The notes under the pieces are model-generated. The model did not search any database and had not been told where the DNA came from. It saw nothing but the letters and a program-made list of their open reading frames with translations. From contig NZ_LMLW01000009.1 in NCBI RefSeq assembly GCF_001422045.1, forward strand, positions 186,001-250,000: 64,000 nt of DNA. The letters run 5' to 3'. Origin of the DNA: Sphingomonas sp. Leaf242 (lineage in GTDB: Bacteria; Pseudomonadota; Alphaproteobacteria; Sphingomonadales; Sphingomonadaceae). The translations under genes were made by a program, and so were the position numbers. Positions 28,763 through 38,755 of the stretch are shown here, piece after piece (position 1 is the first letter of the stretch; every line of letters starts with the position of its first letter).

Positions 28763-29140
28763 ATGTCCGATACCGCCGCCCAGACGCCGACCCAGCTGCT
28801 CGTCCAGTCGAACATCTCCGGCACGATGAAGGTCGAGAGCCGCGACGGCGACAATGTCGGTTCGGTCCACGCGTTCATGGTCCACAAGGGCACCGGCCGG
28901 GTCACCCACGCCGTGCTCAGCCTCGGCGGCTTCCTCGGCATGGGCAAGAGCTTCTACCCGCTGCCGTTCTCGCTGCTCCAGTTCGACGCCGTCCGCGACC
29001 TTTACGTCGTCACGATCGACAAGCGCGTCCTCGAAGGCGGCCCCAGCTGGGCGAACAACGCACCGGTGTTCGACCAGGCCTATGCCGACCGCGTCGCGAG
29101 CTATTACGGGTCGAGCAGCGAGGATCTCGTCGTCGGCTGA
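28763..29140 (+). CDS. PRC-barrel domain protein
   Basis: 125 residues from ATG 28763 with AGGAG upstream. Residues 20-95 match a PRC-barrel: SGTMKVESRDGDNVGSVHAFMVHKGTGRVTHAVLSLGGFLGMGKSFYPLPFSLLQFD. Such soluble stress proteins are common in sphingomonads; the barrel is a small RNA- or protein-interaction fold. Divergent from the lipoprotein gene, which shares the promoter region 28651-28762. Confidence 0.85.
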   Translation: MSDTAAQTPTQLLVQSNISGTMKVESRDGDNVGSVHAFMVHKGTGRVTHAVLSLGGFLGMGKSFYPLPFSLLQFDAVRDLYVVTIDKRVLEGGPSWANNAPVFDQAYADRVASYYGSSSEDLVVG

Positions 29141-29148
29141 GCCCTACG

Positions 29149-30726
29149 CTACCCTTGGTCGATGCTGAAGATTTCGCCATCGTCGTCGACGATATAGGCC
29201 TGACCATCGCTCGCGACGCCGAACGAAACCGGGCGGTCGATCGTGCCTTGATCCGGCGCAAAATCCTCGTTGCGCCGCTCCAGCATCGGCCCCTCGATCG
29301 TCCCGGCACGGCGCAGCGGATCGGCGGGCGTCGTGAACAGGGCGCCGTTGCGATCGGCGAAGACATAGACGCCCGAGAGCGAGGCGATCGTTGGCGAGCC
29401 GACAAATCCGCCGACGATCGCTTGGCCGAAGCGCGTGCCGCCGGTGTGCGGATATTGGATCGAAGGGTCCACGACATCGGCCGGAGCGGTGCCGCGGACG
29501 ATCTTGGTCCCTTCCTTGAACGGCCAGCCGAAATTCGTCACGGGTGCGCCGAGCGGTAGGAAGTCGACCTCTTCGGCGACATCCTGTCCGCTGTCGGAGA
29601 TCAGCAGGCCACCGCTGTAATACGCGCCGCCGTTCGGATTTCGCAGGCCTTTCGCAATCGCCGAAACCAGGAAGAACTGCGGAGAGGCTCCGGCATAGGG
29701 ATCCGGATTGTTCGTCACGCGAAGGATCTTCCCCAATCTTGACGATGAGTCCTGCGCGCTGCCAGCCGGGTCGCCGGCGCCACCGGCATCGCCCGTCGCG
29801 ATGATCAGGTTGCCGGCGTCGTAGCCCAGCCAACCCCCGCCGGGATATTGCGGCACGGACACTGCCAGCAGCGGACCGCTATTATCCGGGACAGTCTGCC
29901 CTGCCTGGTTGCGGAGATAGCGCTGAACGATCAGGAACCCGTTGGGGTTCGTGAACATCACGTGGAAGATACCGGTGGTGGCAAACGTCGGCGCCACCGC
30001 CAGTGCGATCATCCCGCGGTCGCCGCTTCCGACATCGGCGACCTGATAGAACAACGTCCGCGCACCCGTCTGCGGGTTCAAATCGTAAATCGCGCCGGAT
30101 CGTTCCACGACCAGCATCCGCGTCGCACTCAGGCTGGCGATCGCGACGGGGTGGATGAAACCGGTCGCGACACGGTGGACGGCGATTCCCTCCTTGCTGT
30201 TCGTCACGGTGACCTGGAGTGCGATCGTGCTGCTCGCCTGACCGTCGCTCGCAGTCAGCTGGACCAGATAGACGTTGTTTCCGTCGAGATCGGTCGGCAG
30301 TTCGAAATTCGGCGGTGCCACGAAGCCAAGCTGGCCGGTTCCGTTCAGCGTGAATTTCGCGGCATCCGCGCCGCCGCTGATCGCGTAGGCGACCGGGGCG
30401 CCCTCGGGATCGGTTGCCGCGGCCTGATAGACGATGGCCGTCGTATTCTCGACGACGCTAACGGCGTTGGCGGATGTGAAAACCGGGGGTGCGTTCACCG
30501 GGGTGGGGGGCGGCGTCGGAACGGTCGGCGAACTTCCCGGATCGCTACCGCCACAGGCCGTCAGCAGTAAGGCCGCGATCGGCGTCGTGATCGCGGCAAC
30601 TGCAGTCCACGGACGCGATGCGCCGCGCGAACGCGCGACGGCTTTGATGGTAGCGATAATCGTTACTCCCCAGAACCCGGCCCCCGCCGGATCAGCCACG
30701 CTACCGTGGATCCGCGCGGACGCCAA
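29149..30726 (-). CDS. PQQ-dependent sugar dehydrogenase-like lipoprotein
   Basis: Up to 525 residues. A lipoprotein signal (AAITTPIAALLLTACGG) lies about 58 residues after the first possible start (TTG 30726), so translation more likely begins later, perhaps at an internal GTG. After a Pro/Thr linker comes a cadherin-like module (APPVFTSANAVSVVENTTAIVYQAAATDPEG...), then a beta-propeller of the soluble glucose dehydrogenase / HIPIP type (AVHRVATGFIHPVAIASLSATRMLVVERSG, GDRGMIALAVAPTFATTGIFHVMFT, YAGASPQFFLVSAIAKGLRNPNG, DSGQDVAEEVDFLPLG, NFGWPFKEG). It may oxidise sugars in the periplasm; the substrate is unknown. Confidence 0.82.
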   Translation of the reverse strand: MASARIHGSVADPAGAGFWGVTIIATIKAVARSRGASRPWTAVAAITTPIAALLLTACGGSDPGSSPTVPTPPPTPVNAPPVFTSANAVSVVENTTAIVYQAAATDPEGAPVAYAISGGADAAKFTLNGTGQLGFVAPPNFELPTDLDGNNVYLVQLTASDGQASSTIALQVTVTNSKEGIAVHRVATGFIHPVAIASLSATRMLVVERSGAIYDLNPQTGARTLFYQVADVGSGDRGMIALAVAPTFATTGIFHVMFTNPNGFLIVQRYLRNQAGQTVPDNSGPLLAVSVPQYPGGGWLGYDAGNLIIATGDAGGAGDPAGSAQDSSSRLGKILRVTNNPDPYAGASPQFFLVSAIAKGLRNPNGGAYYSGGLLISDSGQDVAEEVDFLPLGAPVTNFGWPFKEGTKIVRGTAPADVVDPSIQYPHTGGTRFGQAIVGGFVGSPTIASLSGVYVFADRNGALFTTPADPLRRAGTIEGPMLERRNEDFAPDQGTIDRPVSFGVASDGQAYIVDDDGEIFSIDQG

Positions 30727-30753
30727 GGGGCGGGGCGACCGAAGTTCGACCGA

Positions 30754-32952
30754 TTATCGCGACCGCGAGCCCCCCATCCGCATCTTTTGACTCTTGCCGT
30801 AGCGTGTCTTCCGCGTGCCCGGCTTGCCCTCGTTCGAACGCCCCATGACCGGCGCCTTTTGCTGGTCGACCGGCAGGCCGAGTTCCTCGTTCTCCAGCTG
30901 ACGAATTTCGTCGCGCAGACGCCCGGCGGTCTCGAACTCGAGATCGCTGGCAGCCTTGCGCATCTGCTTCTCGAGGTCCTCGATGTACGCGCGCAGGTTG
31001 TGGCCGACCATGTGCGGGCGGTCCTCGTCGATCGGGATCGTCACCTGATCCTGGCTCGCGACATGCGCGATGATGTCGCCGATGTTGCGGCGGATCGTCG
31101 TCGGGGTGATGCCGTGTTCGGTGTTGTACGCGACCTGCTTCTCGCGGCGGCGCGAGGTTTCGTTCATCGCGCGCTCCATCGATCCGGTGACGCGGTCGGC
31201 GTACAGGATCACGCGGCCGTCGACGTTGCGCGCCGCGCGACCGATCGTCTGGATCAGCGACGTTTCCGAGCGCAGGAAGCCCTCCTTATCCGCATCTAGA
31301 ATCGCGACCAGCCCGCATTCGGGGATGTCCAATCCCTCGCGCAACAGGTTGATGCCGATCAGCACGTCGTACACGCCGAGCCGCAGATCGCGGATCAGTT
31401 CGATGCGTTCCAGCGTCTCAACGTCGCTGTGCATGTAGCGGACCTTGATCCCCGCCTCGTGCATGTATTCGGTCAGATCCTCCGCCATCCGCTTGGTCAG
31501 CGTGGTGACGAGCGTGCGGTATCCCAGCGCCGTCGTCTTGCCGACCTCGACGATCAGGTCCTGGACCTGCTCCTCGACCGGCTTGATCTCGACGGGGGGA
31601 TCGATCAGCCCGGTCGGACGGATGACCTGCTCGGCGAACACGCCGCCGGTCTGCTCCATTTCCCAACTGCCGGGAGTCGCCGAGACATAGGTCGTCGGCG
31701 GGCGCATCGCGTCCCATTCGTTGAACCGCAGCGGGCGGTTGTCGATCGCCGACGGCAGGCGGAAGCCGTATTCGGCGAGCGTCAGTTTCCGTCGGTGATC
31801 GCCGCGCGACATGCCGTTGATCTGGCCAATCGTTACGTGGCTCTCGTCGACGAACAGCAACGCGTTGTCGGGGAGATATTCGAACAAAGTGGGTGGCGGC
31901 TCGCCCGGCATGCGGCCGGTGAGGAAGCGGCTGTAATTCTCGATCCCTGCGCAGGAGCCGGTCGCGGCGATCATCTCCAGGTCGAAGTTGGTCCGCTGCT
32001 CGAGCCGCTGTGCTTCCAGCAGCTTGCCCTCCAGCACCAGCTCCTTCAGCCGCTCGGCCAGCTCGTGCTTGATCGCTTCGCCCGCTTGCTTGAGCGTCGG
32101 GCCGGGCGTCACGTAATGCGAGTTCGCATAGACGCGCACCGAGTTCAGCGATGCGACCTTCTTGCCGGTCAGCGGATCGAACTCGATGATCTCCTCGATA
32201 TCGTCGCCGAAGAACGAGATGCGCCACGCGCTGTCCTCGTAATGCGACGGGAAGATTTCGAGCGTGTCGCCCTTCACGCGGAAATTGCCGCGCTGGAACG
32301 CCGCGTCGTTGCGCTTGTACTGGAGCGCAACGAGCTTGCGCACGATCTCGCGTTGGTCGACGGTCGTGCCCTTTTTCAGGTCGAAGATCATCGCCGAATA
32401 GGTCTCGACCGAGCCGATGCCGTACAGACACGACACCGACGCGACGATGATCACGTCGTCGCGTTCGAGCAGCGCGCGGGTGGCCGAATGCCGCATCCGG
32501 TCGATCGACTCGTTGGTCGACGATTCCTTCTCGATGTAGGTGTCCGACCGCGCGACGTACGCCTCGGGCTGGTAGTAATCGTAATAGCTGACGAAATATT
32601 CGACCGCGTTGTCGGGGAAGAACGACTTCATCTCGCCATACAGCTGTGCGGCCAGAATCTTGTTCGGCGCGAGGATCAAGGCGGGGCGCTGGACGCGGTT
32701 GATGACGCTGGCCATCGTGAAGGTCTTGCCCGAGCCGGTGACGCCGAGCAGCACCTGGTCCTTCTCGCCGTCACCGATCGCGGAGACGAGTTCGGCGATC
32801 GCGGTAGGCTGGTCGCCCGCGGGTTCGTATTCGCTAACGAGGTTGAACCGCTTGCCGCCCTCGACCTTGTCGGGGCGCGCGGTCGGGCGGTGCGGGACGA
32901 AGCTTTCGCCGGTTTCGGGCTCGGCGAGGCTGGTGCGGATCTGAATGGCCAT
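30754..32952 (-). CDS. uvrB: Excinuclease ABC subunit B
   Basis: 732 residues, slightly longer than the family norm because of a 30-residue N-terminal extension and a basic tail ending [10 protein letters not shown]. Walker A is [14 protein letters not shown], the beta-hairpin contains [10 protein letters not shown], the helicase motifs include [30 protein letters not shown] and [10 protein letters not shown], and the C-terminal UvrC/UvrA-binding domain has the paired [16 protein letters not shown]. It verifies damage in nucleotide excision repair. Monocistronic, convergent with the dehydrogenase-like gene. Confidence 0.97.
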   Translation of the reverse strand: MAIQIRTSLAEPETGESFVPHRPTARPDKVEGGKRFNLVSEYEPAGDQPTAIAELVSAIGDGEKDQVLLGVTGSGKTFTMASVINRVQRPALILAPNKILAAQLYGEMKSFFPDNAVEYFVSYYDYYQPEAYVARSDTYIEKESSTNESIDRMRHSATRALLERDDVIIVASVSCLYGIGSVETYSAMIFDLKKGTTVDQREIVRKLVALQYKRNDAAFQRGNFRVKGDTLEIFPSHYEDSAWRISFFGDDIEEIIEFDPLTGKKVASLNSVRVYANSHYVTPGPTLKQAGEAIKHELAERLKELVLEGKLLEAQRLEQRTNFDLEMIAATGSCAGIENYSRFLTGRMPGEPPPTLFEYLPDNALLFVDESHVTIGQINGMSRGDHRRKLTLAEYGFRLPSAIDNRPLRFNEWDAMRPPTTYVSATPGSWEMEQTGGVFAEQVIRPTGLIDPPVEIKPVEEQVQDLIVEVGKTTALGYRTLVTTLTKRMAEDLTEYMHEAGIKVRYMHSDVETLERIELIRDLRLGVYDVLIGINLLREGLDIPECGLVAILDADKEGFLRSETSLIQTIGRAARNVDGRVILYADRVTGSMERAMNETSRRREKQVAYNTEHGITPTTIRRNIGDIIAHVASQDQVTIPIDEDRPHMVGHNLRAYIEDLEKQMRKAASDLEFETAGRLRDEIRQLENEELGLPVDQQKAPVMGRSNEGKPGTRKTRYGKSQKMRMGGSRSR

Positions 32953-33031
32953 CGAGTGGGAATATGGGGAACATGGCCTGAGTCGGCAACGGCCACGGGA
33001 CCTGGTTGGGCAATGCCAAGTTTAGCTGTTG

Positions 33032-33060
33032 TTGACCCGTCCGGCTCGCGCCCATAATGC
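33032..33060 (+). promoter_or_regulatory. Possible sigma-70 promoter for reductase gene
   Basis: TTGACC (33032-33037), 17-base spacer and TAATGC (33055-33060), 60 bases before the ferredoxin-NADP reductase ATG. Confidence 0.4.
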
Positions 33061-33118
33061 GACCGTTTCGCAAGCCATCGATCCGCCAGCGCCCGCGCGT
33101 AGGCCAAGGAATAGACGC

Positions 33119-33949
33119 ATGACCGCCCCGACCGTCGAAGCAACCCGCGCGCCCGCGCTGATCCCCGAGACCCCCGCGTTCCTCAACGCCAAGGTGCTGT
33201 GGGTGCGTCACTGGAACGAACATCTGTTCAGCTTCGCGATCGAGCGGCCCTCGACCTTCCGTTTCCGCTCGGGCGAGTTCGTGATGATCGGTCTTCCCCA
33301 GGAAGGCGGCAAGCCGATCATGCGCGCCTATTCGATCGCGTCCCCGCATTATTCGGAAGAGCTCGAGTTCCTGTCGATCAAGGTCGAGGATGGCCCGCTG
33401 ACCTCGAAGCTCCAGCTGATCCAGCCCGGCGACGAGGTGTATCTCGGCAAGAAGCCGACCGGCACGCTGGTGCTCGACGCGCTGTTGCCGGGGAAGCGGT
33501 TGTTCATGTTCTCGACCGGCACCGGCCTCGCGCCGTTCCTCAGCCTGATGCGCGACCCCGACGTCTATGCCGCGTATGAGCAGGTGATCGTCGTGCACAG
33601 CGTCCGCCGCGTGAGCGATCTCGCCTATCACGACGAGATGGTCGGGCTGCTCTCTGAGGATCCGCTGATCGCCGACGAAGCGCAGACGCAGTTCCACTAC
33701 ATCCCGACCGTGACGCGCGAGCCGTTCCGCACCACGCGGCGGATCGGTGCGCTGATCGAGGACGCGTCGCTGTTCGGCCATCCGGTCCGCGGCGAGCAGA
33801 AGCTCAACCCCGAAACCGACCGCGCGATGCTGTGCGGCTCGACCGAGATGATCAAGGAATTCGCGGTGATGCTCGAGGCGAATGGTTTCGAGGAGGGCGC
33901 GAATTCGAAGCCGGGTACGTTCGTGATCGAGCGCGCCTTCGTCGGCTGA
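33119..33949 (+). CDS. fpr: Ferredoxin-NADP reductase
   Basis: 276 residues from ATG 33119 (MTAPTVEA); the longer frame to 33029 overlaps the promoter-like sequence. FAD site RAYSIASPHYSEELEF, then NADP domain FSTGTGLAPFLSLMRDPDVY and VHSVRRVSDLAYHDE, and CGSTEMIKEFAVMLEANGFEEG with a C-terminal VIERAFVG, whose terminal aromatic is typical of the bacterial Fpr type. Cytoplasmic electron transfer between NADPH and ferredoxin or flavodoxin, often tied to oxidative stress and iron-sulfur repair. Confidence 0.93.
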   Translation: MTAPTVEATRAPALIPETPAFLNAKVLWVRHWNEHLFSFAIERPSTFRFRSGEFVMIGLPQEGGKPIMRAYSIASPHYSEELEFLSIKVEDGPLTSKLQLIQPGDEVYLGKKPTGTLVLDALLPGKRLFMFSTGTGLAPFLSLMRDPDVYAAYEQVIVVHSVRRVSDLAYHDEMVGLLSEDPLIADEAQTQFHYIPTVTREPFRTTRRIGALIEDASLFGHPVRGEQKLNPETDRAMLCGSTEMIKEFAVMLEANGFEEGANSKPGTFVIERAFVG

Positions 33950-33964
33950 TCCACGACCGCAACG

Positions 33965-34065
33965 CTAGCTGTTCCCCCGCGAACGCGGGGGCCCAGGGAT
34001 TACATCACCGTTGAATGCCGGGAGGGTTCGGGCCTGGACCCCCGCCTCCGCGGGGGAACAGCTAG
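33965..34065. repeat. Palindromic repeat family C, copy 1
   Basis: CTAGCTGTTCCCCCGCG at the left and its inverse CGCGGGGGAACAGCTAG at the right enclose GGGCCCAGG and GCCTGGACCC inner arms. Lies between the reductase and VOC genes. Confidence 0.88.
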
Positions 34066-34121
34066 TTGCGTCCCCCGTGTAACCCTCCGATATTGCTCCT
34101 TATTCATAATAGGAGAGACCC

Positions 34122-34508
34122 ATGATCGGTTACGCGACGCTCGGCACCAACGACATCGACTCGGCGTTGGCATTTTACGACGCGCTGTTCGCGACGGTCG
34201 GCGGCAAGCGCCTGATGCAAATGCCCGACGCGCGCCAGTTGACCTTCTACGGCGCGGGCCCCGACAAGCCGATGCTGGTGATCGGCAAGCCCTATGACGG
34301 CGCGGCCGCCACCGCGGGCAATGGTACAATGGTCGCGCTAGCGGCGGATTCGCGCGAGCAGGTCGATCAGGTCTACGCCAAGGCGATCGAACTCGGCGGC
34401 GCGGACGAAGGCGCTGCCGGCACGCGTGGACCCGAGGAAATGGGCTTCTACGGCGCGTATTTCCGCGATCCGGACGGCAACAAGCTCTGCGTGTTCAAGA
34501 TGGGGTGA
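34122..34508 (+). CDS. VOC-family protein (glyoxalase/dioxygenase fold)
   Basis: 128 residues. The fold is shown by GYATLGTNDIDSALAFYDALFATVGGKRLM at the start and FYGAYFRDPDGNKLCVFKMG at the end, with paired beta-alpha-beta units. Metal ligands of the true glyoxalase are not clear; residue His is absent at the first site, so catalytic role is doubtful. Ribosome site GGAGAGACC precedes the ATG. Flanked by palindromic repeats. Confidence 0.85.
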   Translation: MIGYATLGTNDIDSALAFYDALFATVGGKRLMQMPDARQLTFYGAGPDKPMLVIGKPYDGAAATAGNGTMVALAADSREQVDQVYAKAIELGGADEGAAGTRGPEEMGFYGAYFRDPDGNKLCVFKMG

Positions 34509-34533
34509 AGCGCGGGCGCGATTGAGGGAAATA

Positions 34534-34637
34534 CCATCCCGGCGAAGGCCGGGGCCCAATTGGAAAGGTGGCAGTAACGAGGCGCTGTCCACCGTTAGCA
34601 GCCTTCCCCAATTGGGCCCCGGCCTTCGCCGGGGTGG
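34534..34637. repeat. Palindromic repeat family B, copy 1
   Basis: CCATCCCGGCGAAGGCCGGGGCCCAATTGG is mirrored by CCAATTGGGCCCCGGCCTTCGCCGGGGTGG. The loop includes AAAGGTGGCAGTAACG, also seen in the other two copies. Confidence 0.92.
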
Positions 34638-34675
34638 TTGGATGTGGAGCCGGCGTTACGCTTCTCTCTCGTTGT

Positions 34676-34724
34676 CCTCCCGCGAAGGCGGGAGCCCAGT
34701 CTGGGTCCCCGCCTTCGCGGGGAA
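34676..34724. repeat. Palindromic repeat family C, copy 2 (short)
   Basis: CCTCCCGCGAAGGCGGGAGCCCAG faces CTGGGTCCCCGCCTTCGCGGGGA. Just 39 bases after the family B copy. Confidence 0.88.
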
Positions 34725-34781
34725 ACAGCCTTACTCAGTCGAAGGGGATACCCGACGAACAGCTTCGGGGTGACGGAGAAT

Positions 34782-35954
34782 TTAGCGCAAGTCCCGCACC
34801 GTCGGCGTATCGAGACATTGCAACAAAGCCGCCCGAGCCATCGGCGTTACCGTCGCCGGCTTTACATACCCCGCAACCTCCGTGGGCCGCCCGATCGCCA
34901 CGGGCTCGAACCCGGTCTGCCCCGTACACCGCATCGCCGCCGCCAGCAGTTTCGGCGGCGTATCATACCCCTCGAACGACAGGCGGAACGTCCCCCAGTG
35001 AATCGGGATCGCGTGTGCCGCGCCCAGCCGTCGATACACCTCGACCGCATCCACGGGCCCGATATGGCTACCCGATTCCATCTGCCCGTCGACGAACCGG
35101 AACGCACCGATCGGGATCAGCGCCAGCCGGATCGGTCCCAGCGCCGCCGCCTCGACCGGCCATTGGCCGTCGCCCATCCCGGTATCGCCCGCAAAGAACA
35201 CATTCCCGCCCGGCAGCGTCACGACGAAGCTCGACCACAAGGCGCGGTTGCGATCGGTGAACCAGCGGCTGCCCCAATGATGGTTGCGCGTCACGACGAC
35301 ATCGACGCCGGGCTTGATCGCCGCTCGCTGCCCCCAGTCGAGCGCGGTCGCCTGCGCGCCGGTCTGGCCGATCACGCTGTCGTTGCCCAAGCTCGTGACG
35401 ATCCGCGGCCGATCGCGCTCCCACAGCCGCTTCAGCGTCGCCTTGTCGAGATGGTCGTAATGATTGTGGCTGACCAGCAAGAGGTCGATCCTGGGAAGCG
35501 CATCGAACGCGATTCCCGGCTCGGGGACACGACGCGGCCCCGTCCCCAGCGGCCCTGCCTTCTCCGCCCAGACCGGATCGGTGAGGATGTTGAGCCCCTG
35601 CGTCTGGATCAGCACGCTCGCATGACCGACCCACGTCACGACCATCCGCTCACCCTCGACGCGGGCGGGCGGCGTGATGCGACTCACCGCGACCGTCTTC
35701 GGCCACGCCGGGCGGCCATCGCTGCCGGTGAAATAGCGCCAGAAGAAGCTCGCACGACCACCGCCCGCAGGCTGGATCTGCTGCGTGTCGGCGTCGTTGT
35801 CGGGGTTGGCGAAGTGCGCACCGTCGAAATGGCCGCTCGCCGGTCCGCGGTAGTAGATGCGGTCGAGAAAGCGCGGCACGATCGTCACCGCCAGCGCGAC
35901 GACCACGACCGCCAGCAGCACGACGCCCCCGACGATCTTCAACACACGACGCAC
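34782..35954 (-). CDS. MBL-fold metallohydrolase, membrane-anchored
   Basis: 390 residues. An N-terminal membrane helix (about 5-27) is followed by the hydrolase. Metal motifs: WVGHASVLIQTQG (about 125), LLVSHNHYDHLDKATLKRL (HxHxDH, about 180), TRNHHWGSRWF, and FFAGDTGMGDG (Asp ligand). The architecture resembles NAPE-PLD-like / RomA hydrolases, often acting on phospholipids or lactones. Family membership is certain, substrate unknown. Convergent with the repeat region and divergent from the amidase gene. Confidence 0.88.
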   Translation of the reverse strand: MRRVLKIVGGVVLLAVVVVALAVTIVPRFLDRIYYRGPASGHFDGAHFANPDNDADTQQIQPAGGGRASFFWRYFTGSDGRPAWPKTVAVSRITPPARVEGERMVVTWVGHASVLIQTQGLNILTDPVWAEKAGPLGTGPRRVPEPGIAFDALPRIDLLLVSHNHYDHLDKATLKRLWERDRPRIVTSLGNDSVIGQTGAQATALDWGQRAAIKPGVDVVVTRNHHWGSRWFTDRNRALWSSFVVTLPGGNVFFAGDTGMGDGQWPVEAAALGPIRLALIPIGAFRFVDGQMESGSHIGPVDAVEVYRRLGAAHAIPIHWGTFRLSFEGYDTPPKLLAAAMRCTGQTGFEPVAIGRPTEVAGYVKPATVTPMARAALLQCLDTPTVRDLR

Positions 35955-36064
35955 GCCATTCCCCTATCCGTTGCCGATCCGTAACGCATCGTGTCGAGCA
36001 TCGTTCAGACCGCTTGGCGCAGGCCCGCAACCCCGATAGCCTCGCGCCAAAGGGGATTCGCAAA

Positions 36065-37645
36065 ATGCGTAAGTTTATCATCGGGCTATTGCTCGCAACC
36101 GCCGTTCCAGCCGTCGCGAGCGCAAAGACGGTCGCGGTCGAGGAACAGTCGATCGATCAGCTCCAGGCGGCGATGACGTCCGGCAAGGCGAGCAGCGTCG
36201 ACCTTGTCCGCGCCTATCTCGCGCGGATCGCCGCGATGGACCGCAAGGGCCCCACTCTCCGCGCCGTCATCGCGCTGAACCCCGACGCGCTGGCGCAGGC
36301 CAAGGCGCTCGACGCCGAACGCAAGGCTGGGCGCATCCGTGGTCCGCTCCACGGCGTGCCGGTGCTGATCAAGGACAATGTCGAGACCGCAGACGCGATG
36401 CCGACGACGGCCGGCAGCCTTGCGCTGAAGGACAATCTCACGCGTCGCGACGCACCCGTGGTCGCGCAACTCCGCGCGGCAGGGGCGGTGATCCTGGGGA
36501 AGACCAATCTGAGCGAATGGGCGAACATCCGCTCGACGCGGTCGATGAGCGGCTGGAGCGCGGTCGGCGGCTTGGTCAAGAATCCCTACGCGCTCGACCG
36601 GACCGCGTGCGGATCGTCGAGCGGCTCGGGCGCGGCGATCGCGGCGAGCTTCGCGGCGGCCGCGATCGGCACGGAGACCGATGGCTCGGTGGTGTGTCCG
36701 TCGTCGCTCAACGGACTGGTCGGGTTGAAGCCGACGCTCGGCCTCGTCAGCCGCACGCACGTCGTGCCGATCAGCCACAGCCAGGATACGCCGGGGCCGA
36801 TGGCGCGCAGCGTCCGCGACGTCGCGACGCTGTTCTCGGCGATGATCGCGGCGGATCCCGCCGATGCCGCGACCGCGGGGGCAGGGGCTTACAAGCGCGA
36901 CTATGCCGCCGGGCTGTCGACCAGCGCGCTGTCGGGTCTGCGCGTCGGCGTGATGCGGCCGGAGATGACCGCGGACCTTGCCGCGAAATACCAGGCCTCG
37001 CTCGATGTGCTCAAGGCTGCGGGCGCGGTGCTGGTCGAGGTCAAGCAGCCCAAGCTCGATGGGCTTGGCGAGGCGGAACTCGTCGTGCTCCAGACCGAGT
37101 TGAAGGCCGATCTCGACACCTATCTCGCGACCACGCCCGCAGCAGTCCGCACGCGGACGCTCGATCAGGTCATCGCGTTCAACACGGCCAACGCAGGCGC
37201 CGAAATGCCGTTCTTTGCGCAGGAGACGTTCGAGGCTGCGGCGAAGACCAAGGGGTTGAACGATTCGGCGTACAAGGCAGCGCGCGCGAAATCGCTGCGG
37301 CTGGCGGGTACGGAGGGGATCGACGCGATGCTCAAGGCGGCGGGCGCTACCGTACTGGTCGAGCCGACTTACGGCCCCGCGTGGCTGAGCGAGCCCGTGT
37401 ACGGCGATCAATACGGTGGCCCGAGTTCGAGCGGATTGCCGGCGGTCGCGGGCTATCCGAACCTGACCGTGCCGATGGGGCTGGTCCGCGGACTGCCGGT
37501 CGGGCTGTCGTTCATCGCGACGAAGTATGGCGACGCGGCGGTGCTGGGCGCGGGCTATGCGTATGAGCAGAGGGCGAAGGCGCGGGTCGCGCCACGGTAT
37601 CTGCCGACCGCCGATGTAGGGGCAGGGATGGAGGCTTCCCGCTAG
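36065..37645 (+). CDS. Secreted amidase (amidase signature family)
   Basis: 526 residues from ATG 36065, with a signal peptide (MRKFIIGLLLATAVPAVASA). The Ser-cisSer-Lys triad is Lys103 (VPVLIKDNVE), a Ser in CGSSSGSGAA (about 185) and nucleophile Ser208 in IGTETDGSVVCPSS. Predicted periplasmic amide hydrolase; similar secreted amidases act on peptide amides or N-acyl compounds. The frame start at 36014 would not give a clear signal sequence and is rejected. Confidence 0.92.
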   Translation: MRKFIIGLLLATAVPAVASAKTVAVEEQSIDQLQAAMTSGKASSVDLVRAYLARIAAMDRKGPTLRAVIALNPDALAQAKALDAERKAGRIRGPLHGVPVLIKDNVETADAMPTTAGSLALKDNLTRRDAPVVAQLRAAGAVILGKTNLSEWANIRSTRSMSGWSAVGGLVKNPYALDRTACGSSSGSGAAIAASFAAAAIGTETDGSVVCPSSLNGLVGLKPTLGLVSRTHVVPISHSQDTPGPMARSVRDVATLFSAMIAADPADAATAGAGAYKRDYAAGLSTSALSGLRVGVMRPEMTADLAAKYQASLDVLKAAGAVLVEVKQPKLDGLGEAELVVLQTELKADLDTYLATTPAAVRTRTLDQVIAFNTANAGAEMPFFAQETFEAAAKTKGLNDSAYKAARAKSLRLAGTEGIDAMLKAAGATVLVEPTYGPAWLSEPVYGDQYGGPSSSGLPAVAGYPNLTVPMGLVRGLPVGLSFIATKYGDAAVLGAGYAYEQRAKARVAPRYLPTADVGAGMEASR

Positions 37646-37695
37646 TATGACCCGGCCGGTCTGCTGGCTACCAGACCGCGATGCCCCATACGTCC

Positions 37696-37777
37696 CGTCA
37701 TCCTGACGAAAGTCAGGATCCAGAGCCAGGAGGTCCGTACTGCGTGACCCTGGATCCTGACTTTCGTCAGGATGACG
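37696..37777. repeat. Palindromic repeat family A, copy 2
   Basis: Same arms as the copy near 27330, with a different centre of about 28 bases. Follows the amidase gene. Confidence 0.92.
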
Positions 37778-37817
37778 GTGGATGGGACGATGTGCCCCGG
37801 AGGGGATGGGGGAGGCG

Positions 37818-38207
37818 TCAGTCAGCCCGCTTGGCGAAATTCCACTGCCAGAGCATCAGCAACGGCACGACTACCGTCTCCATCACCAGCCCGAGCACAT
37901 GGCCCTGCGACGGCACACCCACCACGAGTAGCGAGATCCCCCGCGAAAGCCCGCCGACGAAAATCAATCCGCCGAGCAACCGAAACCGCGGCCCCTTGCG
38001 CTCGATATCCGGAATGCAGCTCAAAAACCCCAATCCGGTCGCAAAGAAGATCCCCGAGATATACCGGAAATGGCTATCCAGATCGCGCGGCACCTCGGCA
38101 AGATGCCCGAACGGTGCCGGCCCGTGCAGCACGCCTTGGCCGCCGACGATCAGCGGCAACAGGCACGCGACCGCGACTACCGCCTGCAATATGCGTTTCT
38201 CGATCAC
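37818..38207 (-). CDS. DUF4345-like membrane protein
   Basis: 129 residues with four hydrophobic helices: 5-25, 45-68 (FRYISGIFFATGLGFLSCIPDIE), 74-95 and 99-120. The FRYISGIFFATGL motif followed by a polar turn is characteristic of the DUF4345 family. Inner membrane, function unknown. Coupled to the upstream DUF2721-like gene by a 4-base overlap. Confidence 0.75.
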   Translation of the reverse strand: MIEKRILQAVVAVACLLPLIVGGQGVLHGPAPFGHLAEVPRDLDSHFRYISGIFFATGLGFLSCIPDIERKGPRFRLLGGLIFVGGLSRGISLLVVGVPSQGHVLGLVMETVVVPLLMLWQWNFAKRAD

Positions 38208-38662
38208 AACAGGTCCTTCAGCAATTCAGGCCGGATACGGAAGGCTCTCAACGACATCCTGACCTCGAAGATGAACGAGACAAGCGCCGCGATCAGCAGG
38301 ATCATAGCGAGGATGAAGCACAGCGCCACCGCGGTGCCGAAATGCAGCTTGGCGAGTTCGGCGATGAACAGCAGCGCGATCAGCACGCAGGTCATGATCG
38401 CGCTCGATACCGCCAGGAACAGCGCCGCGTTGATGATCGTCATCCGCCGGTCGAGCAACCGCAACTCCCAGCCGTAGCGGGTCCGATCGGCCGCCGAGAA
38501 ATTGGGGTGCAATTGCTCCAGTTTCCGCGCGCGGTCGATCACGCGGGACAGCCGTCCGGCCAGCACGTTGAGCAACTGGCCGATGCCCGCGAGCATGAAC
38601 ACCGGCGCGAGCGAGAGCTGGATCGTCTGGGCGATCGTCGAAATGGCGGGGATCGTCGGCAT
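38204..38662 (-). CDS. DUF2721-like membrane protein
   Basis: About 152 residues from ATG 38662 (MPTIPAIS); an ATG at 38674 is also possible. Three membrane helices: 12-35 (IQLSLAPVFMLAGIGQLLNVL), 78-105 (IINAALFLAVSSAIMTCVLIALLFIA) and 112-140. A basic, polar stretch RLSRVIDRARKLEQLHPNF follows the first helix, as is typical for the DUF2721 family. Unknown role. First gene of a two-gene operon. Confidence 0.75.
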   Translation of the reverse strand: MPTIPAISTIAQTIQLSLAPVFMLAGIGQLLNVLAGRLSRVIDRARKLEQLHPNFSAADRTRYGWELRLLDRRMTIINAALFLAVSSAIMTCVLIALLFIAELAKLHFGTAVALCFILAMILLIAALVSFIFEVRMSLRAFRIRPELLKDLL

Positions 38663-38755
38663 GGCGGCCACCATGCTGGGGAACGTCGCCGATTGCAAAA
38701 GCGCTGGCTGCAAAAGAGCATGCAATCGTAACCTTCTCCGCGGTATCGACGGCGA

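Noticed and set aside
31429..33057. Open plus-strand frame of 542 codons opposite uvrB
   Set aside because: Antisense shadow of uvrB; no ribosome site and no recognisable domain.
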